Source: Clostridia bacterium
GTDB lineage: Bacteria; Bacillota; Clostridia; Christensenellales; Borkfalkiaceae
Assembly (NCBI GenBank): GCA_017504065.1
Contig: JAFVRU010000093.1
Coordinates: 1-5,923, forward strand
Length of the DNA stretch: 5,923 nucleotides
Reading direction: 5' to 3'
The notes under the pieces were generated by a model. It was not told the origin of the DNA and searched no databases. It saw only the letters and a program-made list of their open reading frames with translations. Below, in pieces: positions 1 to 5,923 of this stretch. The first letter of the stretch is position 1; every line of letters begins with the position of its first letter. A program made the position numbers and the translations under genes.

Positions 1-539
1 GTTTGACGGACGGCAAGGATTTGGAGCTCAATTACGACGTCGCGTTCAACCTGATGGTCGGAGCGTTTGAAGCGGGTACGGCGGATTACTGCACGATGTT
101 CGATCCCACCGCTTATGAATACGAAGCCGCAGGAAAAGGCTACGTCGTCGCTTCCGTCGGAGAAGCTTCGGGCGAAGTCCCTTACACCTGCTTTATTGCA
201 AAAGACTCGTGGATCAGAAAGAACGACGATACCGCGAAAGGATTTTTACGCGCCGTTACCAAAGCGGTGAAATACGTAAACGAAACGCCGTCCGCAACCG
301 TCGCGCCTTATTTGACCGCTTACTTTGAAGGCATTTCCGAAACCGCGCTCGCCGCGTCCGTCGAACGTTACCGCGCCATCGACGCTTGGCGTACGGAACT
401 GACGATGACGGAAGACAGCTTCAACCGTTTGCAGGATATTATCGAAAACGCAGGCGAACTCGAACGCCGCGTGCAAATGAACGAACTCGTCAATAACGAC
501 TACGCGAAAACGGTTTACGGAGAAATCTACGCAAAATAA
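1..539 (+). CDS. ABC transporter substrate-binding protein, NMT1/THI5-like (NitT/TauT family), 3' part only
   Basis: This is the C-terminal part (about 178 residues) of an extracytoplasmic solute-binding protein; the N-terminus and signal peptide lie left of the window. The frame is open from the first base, and the TTG at position 3 is an internal codon, not a start. The segment reads like the second half of the NMT1/THI5/SsuA fold. A 'VAFNLMVGAFEAGTADY' stretch is followed by a 'FDPTAYEYEAAGKGYVVASVGE' stretch that corresponds to the hinge and ligand-cleft strands. Next comes 'PYTCFIAKDSWIRKNDDTAKGFLRAVTKAVKYV', the usual helical region of this family, and then an all-helical C-terminal tail. 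The gene ends with TAA 24 bases before the ATPase start, so it forms an operon with the two downstream genes. By family it should deliver a small organic solute to the permease. The ligand (sulfonate, taurine, thiamine precursor or other) cannot be deduced, since the N-terminal half of the binding site is missing. Confidence 0.85.
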   Translation, partial: LTDGKDLELNYDVAFNLMVGAFEAGTADYCTMFDPTAYEYEAAGKGYVVASVGEASGEVPYTCFIAKDSWIRKNDDTAKGFLRAVTKAVKYVNETPSATVAPYLTAYFEGISETALAASVERYRAIDAWRTELTMTEDSFNRLQDIIENAGELERRVQMNELVNNDYAKTVYGEIYAK

Positions 540-563
540 AAATTTACCTAAGGATGTACGCAA

Positions 564-1298
564 ATGAAAGAAGTTTTACGGTTCGATAACGTTTCTATGC
601 GCTACCATAGCAAACAGGGTGAAACGGTAGCGTTGGAAGACGTAAACTTTTCCGTTGCGGAAGGAGAATTCGTCGCGATTATCGGTCCGTCGGGTTGTGG
701 AAAAACCACGATGCTCTCCCTTGCGGCGGGGTTGCTTACCCCAACGCAAGGCAGGGTAATCTCGGACGGCAGCTCGTTCGGATATATGTTGCAAAAAGAC
801 GAATTGTTCCCTTGGCGCACGATCGAAAAGAACATATTCCTGCCCTTGGAAATCAAACGCACAAATACGCCCGAACACCGAGCCCGCGCGCTCGCGCTCG
901 CCGAAAAATACGGGCTGAAACAATTTTTAAAAAACTATCCCGCTTCGCTTTCGGGGGGTATGCGCCAACGCGCCGCTTTGATTCGAACGCTTGCCGTCGA
1001 TCCCGACGTATTGTTACTTGACGAGCCGTTTTCCGCGCTCGATTATCAAACCCGCCTTTCCGTTTGCGACGACGTCTATAAAATTATACGCGGCGAAAAG
1101 AAAACGGCGCTTCTCATCACGCACGACATCAGCGAAGCCATTTCGGTCGCGGACAAAATTTTCGTCCTGTCCAAACGCCCCGCGAAAGTCGTTGCCGAAC
1201 ACGCCCTTGCTTTTCCCGAAAACGAGCCTTTGAAACGTCGCGAGAATCAAGAGTTCTCCCGTTGGTTCGAAATACTTTGGAAGGAGTTAAACGCATGA
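564..1298 (+). CDS. ABC transporter ATP-binding protein, SsuB/TauB type (NitT/TauT family)
   Basis: This 244-residue cytoplasmic ATPase would power the importer whose binding protein and permease flank it. All canonical nucleotide-binding elements are intact: Walker A GPSGCGKTT at residues 41-49, Q-loop glutamine 77 in GYMLQKDELFPW, signature LSGGMRQR at 129-136, Walker B VLLLDEP at 149-155 with catalytic E154, D-loop SALD at 157-160, and switch histidine 187 in ITHD. The 'DELFPW' after the Q-loop and the short C-terminus without a regulatory domain are typical of the SsuB/TauB/ThiZ subgroup rather than of sugar ATPases such as MalK, which carry a roughly 120-residue extension. The ATG at 564 is preceded by TAAGGA (549-554) at 9-base spacing. 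The stop codon overlaps the next gene's start as ATGA, suggesting translational coupling. The ATPase function is secure; the transported substrate is unknown. Confidence 0.93.
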   Translation: MKEVLRFDNVSMRYHSKQGETVALEDVNFSVAEGEFVAIIGPSGCGKTTMLSLAAGLLTPTQGRVISDGSSFGYMLQKDELFPWRTIEKNIFLPLEIKRTNTPEHRARALALAEKYGLKQFLKNYPASLSGGMRQRAALIRTLAVDPDVLLLDEPFSALDYQTRLSVCDDVYKIIRGEKKTALLITHDISEAISVADKIFVLSKRPAKVVAEHALAFPENEPLKRRENQEFSRWFEILWKELNA

Positions 1299-2101
1299 AA
1301 AACACCCGAGAGTTTTCCCCGCAACACTTGGCGTATTTGCGTGGAGTAAAAAAAAAGAGCATACTCGTCAACGTTGCGCGCTTTTCCATATTATTCTTCT
1401 TTCTCGCCTTGTGGGAGTTGTCCGCTCAGCTTGCTTGGATCAACCCTTTTATCACGAGCTCCCCGTCCCGAATCGCGAAAGCGATTGCCGATCTGTATAA
1501 GAACGGTACGCTGTTCCACCACGTTGGCACAACGCTTTGGGAAACGTTGGCAGGCTTTGCCATCGCCGTCGCCGTCGGCTATTCCGTCGCGCTTGCGCTT
1601 TGGTGGAGCGAAGCTCTGCGGCGGGTATTAGAGCCCTATCTTGTCGTATTGAACGCGCTCCCGAAAATCGCGCTCGGACCTTTGATCATTATTTGGTGCG
1701 GTACAGGCAGCGAAGCGATCGTGTTCATGACCGTGTTGATCGGCTTGATCGTAGCGATTATGAATATGCTCGGCGGATTTATGGCGACGGACGAGAACAA
1801 GCTGCTATTGCTCAAATCCATGGGCGCGTCGAAATTGCAAATTTTGACAAAACTCGTTATTCCGTCGTCGTTGCCGAATTTTATTTCCATGCTGAAAATC
1901 AACGTCGGTATGGCTTGGATCGGCTCGATCATGGGCGAATACATCGTTTCCAAAGCCGGCATCGGGTATCTGATCGTCTACGGCGGGCAGGTATTCAAGC
2001 TCGATCTCGTCATGAGCGCGGTCTTTATCCTTTGCGTGCTTGCCGCGATTATGTACGCCTTGGTAGCGCTTCTCGAACGCTTGGTAATCAAAAACAGATA
2101 A
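1295..2101 (+). CDS. ABC transporter permease, SsuC/TauC type (NitT/TauT family)
   Basis: This is a 268-residue integral membrane permease forming the channel of the importer, probably as a homodimer as is usual in this family. About six hydrophobic segments are visible, roughly at residues 27-48, 84-104, 120-136, 140-163, 190-214 and 238-262. Family landmarks are the SSPSRI motif after the first segment (55-60), the 'LNALPKIALGPLIIIWCGTG' block (119-138), the cytoplasmic EAA-type coupling loop 'LKSMGASKLQILTKLVIPSSLP' (173-194), and a C-terminal 'AGIGYLI' (221-227). I chose the ATG at 1295 because AAGGAG (1281-1286) sits 8 bases upstream and this start overlaps the ATPase stop by 4 bases. 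The in-frame GTG at 1262 would lie inside the ATPase gene with no such site. The TAA at 2099 is followed 4 bases later by a strong terminator, so this is the last gene of the operon. Confidence 0.93.
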   Translation: MKNTREFSPQHLAYLRGVKKKSILVNVARFSILFFFLALWELSAQLAWINPFITSSPSRIAKAIADLYKNGTLFHHVGTTLWETLAGFAIAVAVGYSVALALWWSEALRRVLEPYLVVLNALPKIALGPLIIIWCGTGSEAIVFMTVLIGLIVAIMNMLGGFMATDENKLLLLKSMGASKLQILTKLVIPSSLPNFISMLKINVGMAWIGSIMGEYIVSKAGIGYLIVYGGQVFKLDLVMSAVFILCVLAAIMYALVALLERLVIKNR

Positions 2102-2105
2102 ACGT

Positions 2106-2140
2106 ACGCCCCGAGCTCTTTTTGCTCGGGGCGTCTTTAT
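2106..2140 (+). terminator. Rho-independent terminator closing the NitT/TauT-type operon, possibly bidirectional
   Basis: A perfect 11-bp GC-rich stem pairs 2106-2116 (ACGCCCCGAGC) with 2124-2134 (GCTCGGGGCGT) around a 7-base T-rich loop. It is followed on the plus strand by the T-rich tail CTTTATTGTT. It begins 4 bases after the permease stop and fills the 46-base gap between two convergent genes. On the minus strand it lies 13 bases beyond the malG stop. There the stem is followed by a weaker tail (ACGTTTATCTGTTTTT), so it may stop both operons, more efficiently from the left. Confidence 0.9.
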
Positions 2141-2147
2141 TGTTCCG

Positions 2148-3008
2148 TTAGCCTTTTACCGCGCCTGCGGTAATCCCTTCCACGTAATATTTTTGCATAC
2201 TCATAAACAGCGTTACGATAATCGCTCCGACGACGAGCGCTCCAGCGCAAAATACCGTAAAATTGTCGTTAAAGCTGTTCTTTTCCGCGTTGATCATTTT
2301 ATACAGCCCCAACGCCACCGTGTACTTGTTTCGGTCGTTAATAATCGTGTTCACGAAAATAAAATCGCACCAAGGCGAAATAAACGACGTCAGCACCGTG
2401 TAGACGATAATCGGCTTCGCCATCGGCAGGATAATCTTCCAGAACACGATCGGTTGACTCGCTCCGTCCAAGATCGCCGCTTCTTCCATCGCTCTCGGTA
2501 CGGTATCGAAAAAGCCTGTGCAGATATAGTACGACAGCGCCGCGCTCCCCGAATACACCAACACGAGCGCGAGCAAGGAATTCGTCAAGCCCATGGCTTT
2601 GAGTATGAAATACACGGCGATCATACTCATAAACCCGGGGAACATGCCGAGCACGAGCAATACGTTCATGATCGGTCTACGCAAGCGAAACCGCAGCCTT
2701 GATAAGGCGTAGCTGACCATGAGAATAAACGCGGTCGTGAGCGCGCAGGAGCTGATCGCGACGATCATAGTATTCCCCAACCATTGCGAAAACAGCGTAT
2801 CCCCGAACAGCCTTGAAAAGTTGGAAAAGCCCAACCGCAAATCGTCGGGGAACAACGTGTTGATAATCCCCGTAGACGGCGTTACGCGGAATGCCGTATA
2901 TACGAGATACCCGATCGGCAAGACCCATAAAATCCCGAGCGTAACGAGTATTGCGTAAACCAACAAATTCGACGCGTGTTTGCGTATTTTTAAAAAATTC
3001 CCTGTCAT
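2148..3008 (-). CDS. malG: Maltose/maltodextrin ABC transporter permease, MalG/MdxG type
   Basis: This 286-residue membrane protein would be the second permease of a carbohydrate importer (CUT1 family) and pair with MalF. Six hydrophobic segments are visible near residues 15-36, 80-100, 113-136, 143-163, 198-216 and 252-270. The ATPase-docking EAA loop is 'EEAAILDGASQPIVFWKIILP' at 176-196, with the invariant glycine at 182. The C-terminus 'QKYYVEGITAGAVKG' is the usual MalG ending. I chose the ATG at 3008 because AAGGA (3018-3014) precedes it by 5 bases and it lies 34 bases after the malF stop. A GTG at 3062 and an ATG at 3029 are in frame but lack a ribosome binding site, and the GTG would overlap malF by 20 bases. 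The gene is last in the leftward operon. Maltodextrin is inferred from MalF, MalE and the upstream malQ-like tail; MalG alone would only indicate a sugar. Confidence 0.88.
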   Translation of the reverse strand: MTGNFLKIRKHASNLLVYAILVTLGILWVLPIGYLVYTAFRVTPSTGIINTLFPDDLRLGFSNFSRLFGDTLFSQWLGNTMIVAISSCALTTAFILMVSYALSRLRFRLRRPIMNVLLVLGMFPGFMSMIAVYFILKAMGLTNSLLALVLVYSGSAALSYYICTGFFDTVPRAMEEAAILDGASQPIVFWKIILPMAKPIIVYTVLTSFISPWCDFIFVNTIINDRNKYTVALGLYKMINAEKNSFNDNFTVFCAGALVVGAIIVTLFMSMQKYYVEGITAGAVKG

Positions 3009-3020
3009 ATTTTTCCTTGC

Positions 3021-3037
3021 CGCGCGCATACCGCGCG
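3021..3037 (-). other. Small GC-only hairpin between malF and malG
   Basis: CGCGCG (3021-3026) can pair with CGCGCG (3032-3037) around a 5-base loop. It lies between the malF stop (3043) and the malG ribosome binding site (about 3014-3018). No T tract follows, so it is not a terminator. It could affect malG translation or act as an mRNA-stability or differential-expression element within the malEFG message, but a stem of only 6 bp in a GC-rich patch may be chance. Confidence 0.3.
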
Positions 3038-3042
3038 TATTT

Positions 3043-4440
3043 TTATTGAAATGCGTCTTCACTCTTGGTTGCGGAAGCGCGATTGAACGTAATCAACGAC
3101 AATGCCGCGGAAATGACGAAAATCACGATCCCGATAACGGAAGCTACGTTATATTTCGGGTTTTGGTCGGTCGTCAAGCGATAGAGCCACGTTACGAGCA
3201 AATCGGTAGACTGCGCCTGCGATCCGCCGCCGTAATACACGTTATCGACAGGTCCACCGCCCGTCAAAAGCCAAATTACGTTGAAGTTGTTGATATTGCC
3301 GACGAACTGCGTAATCAAATACGGAGCGGTAATGTGCATCATATACGGCAGCGTAATCTTAAAAAAGATTTGCGGAGCAGACGCGCCGTCGATTCTTGCC
3401 GCTTCATAATAATCGGTTGGCACGTTGAGCAAAATCCCCGAACACATGAGCAGCGTATACGGTACGCCGATCCAAATATTGACGAGAATGATCATCGTTC
3501 TCGGCAACAGCGAGAAATACCGTTGATCGGCGAGCCATAGGATATTCGTACTCAAAATCTTATTCAAAATCCCGTCGCCGTCCAAGATCTTCTGCATCAA
3601 AAGCAAGGTTACGAATTGCGGCACGGCGATCGCCACGACGAACAACGTCCGCCAAAGCGCTTTGAGCTTAATCCCCTTTTTGTGAATGAGCATGGCAATA
3701 ACGAGCCCCAAAAAGTAGTTGGTAAACGTTGCGAAAAACGCCCAAACGAACGTCCATACGAGCACCCGCAAGAACACGAGCGCAAACCCCGCCCCGTCCG
3801 CGAGCGAGAACATGGCTTGAAAGTTCTTGAACCCGACCCAATCGAACAGTTTCCCCGGGGGCATGTGCGCGTAATCGTAGTTCGTGAACGCGATCAAGAC
3901 CATGAAAATCAACGGCATTACCGTAAACACGAGCAAACCTAAAAAGGGTGGCAGAAGCAACGGAATATAAAATTTCTCGTTGATCAAGGAACGTAAATCC
4001 GCGCGGAACGTCGAAAGCTCCTGCCCGCGCTCCAAGCGCGCGTCGTTTTCATAGCTCCCGAACACGTTCATTGCCCAAACGGTCAAGAACACGCAAAACA
4101 GCACCAAACTGACGACTCCGTACAGCAGAATTAAAAAGCTGTTATCCCCCGATACTTTCTCGAAGATTTGCAAACTTTCGTTCCAACGCTCGCCCGAAAG
4201 CCGACTACCTAAATTTCCCGAAAACAAATGCCCGACGTACCGTCCGCCGAAAAAGATCATATACAGCGCAAACAGGACTTGAAAAAGAAAATAGGAAAAT
4301 CCTTTTGCAAGCTGTCCGCGCGCGATTTGCCCGAACCCCATCACCAAGAAGGACAGACGAGTCGCGTACGACCCGTCCTTAAACGCAAAAATCAACCTTT
4401 TGAATACGTTCGGTTTGATTCGTTCTCTTTTTTTACCCAT
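3043..4440 (-). CDS. malF: Maltose/maltodextrin ABC transporter permease, MalF/MalC/MdxF type
   Basis: This 465-residue membrane permease would be the MalG partner and contribute the sugar pathway. It has about eight hydrophobic segments: an N-terminal pair (about 48-66 and 103-126) and a six-segment core starting at about residue 158. The N-terminal domain includes 'GFGQIARGQLAKG' at 35-47, a pattern seen in Gram-positive MalC/MdxF proteins, which are longer than ordinary sugar permeases of about 290-310 residues. Landmarks are 'FTNYDYAHMPPGKLFDWVGFKNF' (185-207), the EAA loop 'YEAARIDGASAPQIFFKITLP' (345-365), 'INNFNVIWLLTGGGPV' (383-398) and 'STDLLVTWLYRLT' (411-423). The last two are what I recognise as characteristic of maltodextrin and related oligosaccharide permeases. 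The ATG at 4440 follows a GGGGGAA ribosome binding site (4454-4448). The gene is 33 bases from malE, in one operon. A galacto-oligosaccharide importer (GanP type) is the main alternative. Confidence 0.9.
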   Translation of the reverse strand: MGKKRERIKPNVFKRLIFAFKDGSYATRLSFLVMGFGQIARGQLAKGFSYFLFQVLFALYMIFFGGRYVGHLFSGNLGSRLSGERWNESLQIFEKVSGDNSFLILLYGVVSLVLFCVFLTVWAMNVFGSYENDARLERGQELSTFRADLRSLINEKFYIPLLLPPFLGLLVFTVMPLIFMVLIAFTNYDYAHMPPGKLFDWVGFKNFQAMFSLADGAGFALVFLRVLVWTFVWAFFATFTNYFLGLVIAMLIHKKGIKLKALWRTLFVVAIAVPQFVTLLLMQKILDGDGILNKILSTNILWLADQRYFSLLPRTMIILVNIWIGVPYTLLMCSGILLNVPTDYYEAARIDGASAPQIFFKITLPYMMHITAPYLITQFVGNINNFNVIWLLTGGGPVDNVYYGGGSQAQSTDLLVTWLYRLTTDQNPKYNVASVIGIVIFVISAALSLITFNRASATKSEDAFQ

Positions 4441-4473
4441 TTTTACGTTCCCCCGTTCGGCTGTCCTGTTTTA

Positions 4474-5729
4474 TCAATTCGTCGTCTTTTCAATCGCGGC
4501 TACGCAAGCCTTCAACTGCGTTTTTAAATCAAAACTTCCGCTTTGCGCGCCCGTGATCATGGCGTTCCCCAAGCCTTCCAAGGGAATCCAAAGTGTAGAC
4601 GGTACGCTCTTTTGCGTTTTGCTATGCTTTAACTGCTCGGTAATGGCTTTGGCGCAAACGTCCGCTTGCACTCGCTCGTCCGCGCGCGCTTCCACGTCCG
4701 TCGGCACGAACCCCCGCGATTCAAAATGCTTGATTTGGTTTTCACGGCTGCAATAGAACTCCGCAAAATCCATCGCGTCCGTTTTGTTTTTGGAGTAGTT
4801 GTTGACCCCCATCAGCTTATACCCCGCAAAGGATACGAGCTGCGTTTGTTCTTCGTCCGCCGTGCCTTTATACAGCGTATACGTCGGCAATTTCGCCGCG
4901 GCAAAATTCTCACCCAAGTAGTTTTGAATGGTCGTTCTGTTCCAAATCCCCGTAACCGCCGCTACGATCGAGCCGTCGTTAAAGCCCGCCGCGATCTTCG
5001 AGTCGTTCGCGTCCGCTTTAAACCGACTGTCTTTGACGTAGCTCCACATCGCTTGCGTAACCGCTTCACCCGTTGCGTTGTCAAAATCGCAATCGATGGA
5101 CGTTTCCGCAAGATGATCGTTATAGGTTACTTCAAAGCCCAAGCCTTTCCCGAAATAAAACGCCGAGCTGTACCAGCCGTCCGCCATCGGATACGCGAAC
5201 TGTTTGCCCGCGCTACACTTGCTTAAAATTCCGTCCAAGGACGCTACGTCCGTTTCCGTCAGCACCGATTTGTTGTAATACAGGAAAAAGGTATTGTCCG
5301 TATACGGCATTCCGTAGACTCCGTCTTCCCCGTTGACCGTAGCCGTCGCGGAATCGATCGAATCCGCGGAATTGGCGCGCTTGATCCGTTCCAACCGTTC
5401 GCCCGCGATCCGCGCGAGCAGTCGCCGTTGATGAGTTTGCTCGTCTGATCGTTGATATACGAGAATACGTCCGCCGCGCTCTCTACGTCGTTGAGTATAC
5501 GCGTCGCGACGTCGTTTTCGCCCTGAATATCGACGGTGAACTGATATTCCTTGTCCGGATTTTTCGCTTTAAATTCTTCGATGACGGAATTCGCGAACGC
5601 CCTGTCCGCTTCCGAAACCCAAACGGTGAGTTTGACTGCGCCCGAAGACTTGCCTTTATTACAACCGACGAACCCAATCGCCGTTGTGATTGCCAATACG
5701 CCGCAAGCGGCTTTGATTATTCTTTTCAT
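4474..5729 (-). pseudogene. malE: Maltose/maltodextrin-binding lipoprotein MalE/MdxE type, interrupted by a one-base frameshift
   Basis: This gene would encode the membrane-anchored binding protein that captures maltodextrins for MalF-MalG. It begins at the ATG at 5729, behind a purine-rich AAAAGGGGGG site (5745-5736). The signal peptide (residues 1-22) ends in a lipobox-like FVGC with the lipidated cysteine at 23. The first frame is family-like up to about residue 102 ('ADVFSYINDQTSKLING') and then becomes nonsense. The frame that continues to the TGA at 4474 carries the rest. Joined with one extra base near 5422-5426, it gives 'LINGGLLARIAGERLERIKRAN' and a 418-residue protein of normal family length. 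In that restored protein, 'GMPYTDNTFFLYYNK' is at about 140-154, 'AAVTGIWN' at 257-264, 'SFAGYKLMGVNNYSKN' at 300-315 and 'SVPSTLWIPLEGLGNAM' at 375-391. No other damage is visible over roughly 1.25 kb. I therefore infer either a sequencing/assembly error or a very recent mutation. Sugar specificity is inferred from similarity to MalE and from the neighbours. Confidence 0.85.
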
Positions 5730-5773
5730 AGTTAGCCCCCCTTTTCCTTTTAGTTTTCCTGTTTCGACTGTTT

Positions 5774-5803
5774 TTTATACTGCATACAAAAGAAAAAACG
5801 CAA
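5774..5803 (-). promoter_or_regulatory. Possible malE promoter (weak -35 TTGCGT, -10 TATAAA)
   Basis: Reading leftward, TATAAA (5779-5774) resembles a -10 element. TTGCGT (5803-5798), 18 bases upstream, is a poor -35 match whose bases also lie in the hairpin arm. Transcription would start near 5767 and leave a leader of about 38 bases before the malE ATG at 5729. The region is AT-rich and is the only gap in the operon large enough for a promoter, but the match is weak and malE may instead be expressed by read-through from malQ. Confidence 0.3.
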
Positions 5804-5826
5804 CGTTTTTTCCACGTTGCGTTTTT
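5793..5826 (-). terminator. Terminator-like hairpin between malQ and malE, possibly bidirectional or an attenuator
   Basis: AAAAACGCAACGT (5794-5806) pairs perfectly with ACGTTGCGTTTTT (5814-5826), a 13-bp stem with a 7-base loop. On the minus strand the stem runs into TTTTTTCTTTTG, a good U-tract, and it starts 14 bases after the malQ-like stop at 5840. It therefore probably ends malQ transcription or attenuates read-through into malE. The plus strand also ends in TTTTT, so termination from the left is possible, although no plus-strand gene points here. Confidence 0.8.
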
Positions 5827-5839
5827 ATAAACTTTTCCG

Positions 5840-5923
5840 TTATCGGGAATAGGTTTCCGTTAAATTTTTCAGCCATGCGGCTTTCCTGCGCCCAAAATCC
5901 CCTTCGGTAAATCGGAACGTCCA
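5840..5923 (-). CDS. malQ: C-terminal end of probable 4-alpha-glucanotransferase (amylomaltase, GH77)
   Basis: An open frame enters from the right edge and ends with TAA at 5842-5840. It encodes 27 residues: 'WTFRFTEGDFG' followed by 'RRKAAWLKNLTETYSR'. This matches the typical ending of bacterial MalQ proteins, where an aromatic W-x-[FWY]-R strand is followed by a helix with A..L..LT..Y[GS]R at the very C-terminus. MalQ is a cytoplasmic enzyme that transfers alpha-1,4-glucan segments between maltodextrins and releases glucose. Its place directly upstream of malEFG and the hairpin 14 bases after its stop both support the reading. Only the tail is visible, so the catalytic residues cannot be checked and the assignment rests on a short pattern plus context. 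Confidence 0.62.
   Translation of the reverse strand, partial: WTFRFTEGDFGRRKAAWLKNLTETYSR

Noticed and set aside
246..563. Minus-strand open frame of about 105 residues opposite the binding-protein gene
   Set aside because: It is antisense to a family-like coding sequence, has low-complexity RRG/FDG-rich content and no recognisable domain. It is a shadow frame.
1537..2151. Plus-strand open frame of about 204 residues within the permease gene and past its stop
   Set aside because: It is arginine-rich, without membrane segments or motifs, and overlaps the clear permease in another frame.
2193..3540. Long plus-strand frames (2193-2702, 2980-3540) antisense to malG and malF
   Set aside because: Their translations are rich in R, H, Q and N with no domain, while the minus strand holds intact permease motifs over the same bases.
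4666..5226. Plus-strand open frame of about 186 residues antisense to malE
   Set aside because: It is an arginine/valine-rich shadow frame; the minus strand carries MalE-like motifs throughout.
5259..5394. Two separate adjacent genes (a short lipoprotein and a second binding protein starting at TTG 5394)
   Set aside because: The second frame has no ribosome binding site at the TTG, its homology continues upstream of it to about 5421, and the two halves together make one MalE of normal length.
5415..5430. Programmed ribosomal frameshifting as the explanation for split malE
   Set aside because: No slippery heptamer or downstream pseudoknot is evident at the junction, and MalE proteins are not known to be recoded. 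A mutation or sequence error is simpler.
1..5923. CRISPR array, tRNA/rRNA gene, insertion sequence or attachment-site repeats
   Set aside because: No spaced direct repeats, cloverleaf-like segments, transposase-like frames or long terminal repeats were seen on reading both strands. Apart from the 5730-5839 gap, nearly all bases are coding.

Overview
The window carries two unrelated ABC importer loci facing each other. It looks like part of a chromosome from a Bacillota (probably Clostridia-type) bacterium. The grounds are the AGGAG-type ribosome binding sites, a Gram-positive-style lipoprotein solute-binding protein, sugar permeases of the MalC/MdxF type, and the absence of a dedicated sugar ATPase. 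Genus or species cannot be told from this stretch.

Plus strand, 1-2101: the right end of a three-gene NitT/TauT-family importer operon. It consists of the C-terminal part of a periplasmic-type (NMT1/THI5-like) binding protein, an SsuB/TauB-type ATPase and an SsuC/TauC-type permease. The ATPase and permease genes overlap by 4 bases and each gene has its own ribosome binding site. The cargo cannot be named (sulfonate, taurine, a thiamine precursor or another small organic anion are all possible). A strong GC-rich hairpin at 2106-2134 closes the operon.

Minus strand, 5923-2148: a maltose/maltodextrin utilisation locus read leftward. It starts with the last 27 codons of what looks like 4-alpha-glucanotransferase (malQ, running off the right edge). 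A 13-bp terminator-like hairpin follows, then malE (lipoprotein binding protein), malF (465-residue permease) and malG (286-residue permease). The binding protein would capture maltodextrins, MalF-MalG would import them, and MalQ would remodel the glucans in the cytoplasm. No MalK/MsmX-type ATPase is present, so the importer presumably uses one encoded elsewhere.

The most notable point is that malE is broken by a one-base shift near 5421-5426. Restoring one base (for example G) gives a continuous, family-like 418-residue lipoprotein. This is either a sequencing/assembly error or a recent inactivating mutation in an otherwise intact operon. The malQ-malE gap is also dense with signals: a hairpin that could be a terminator or attenuator, a palindromic AACGTT core that could be a LacI-family operator, and a possible -10 element. 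I see no evidence for a novel system here; the content is ordinary transporter genes with a few points worth checking.
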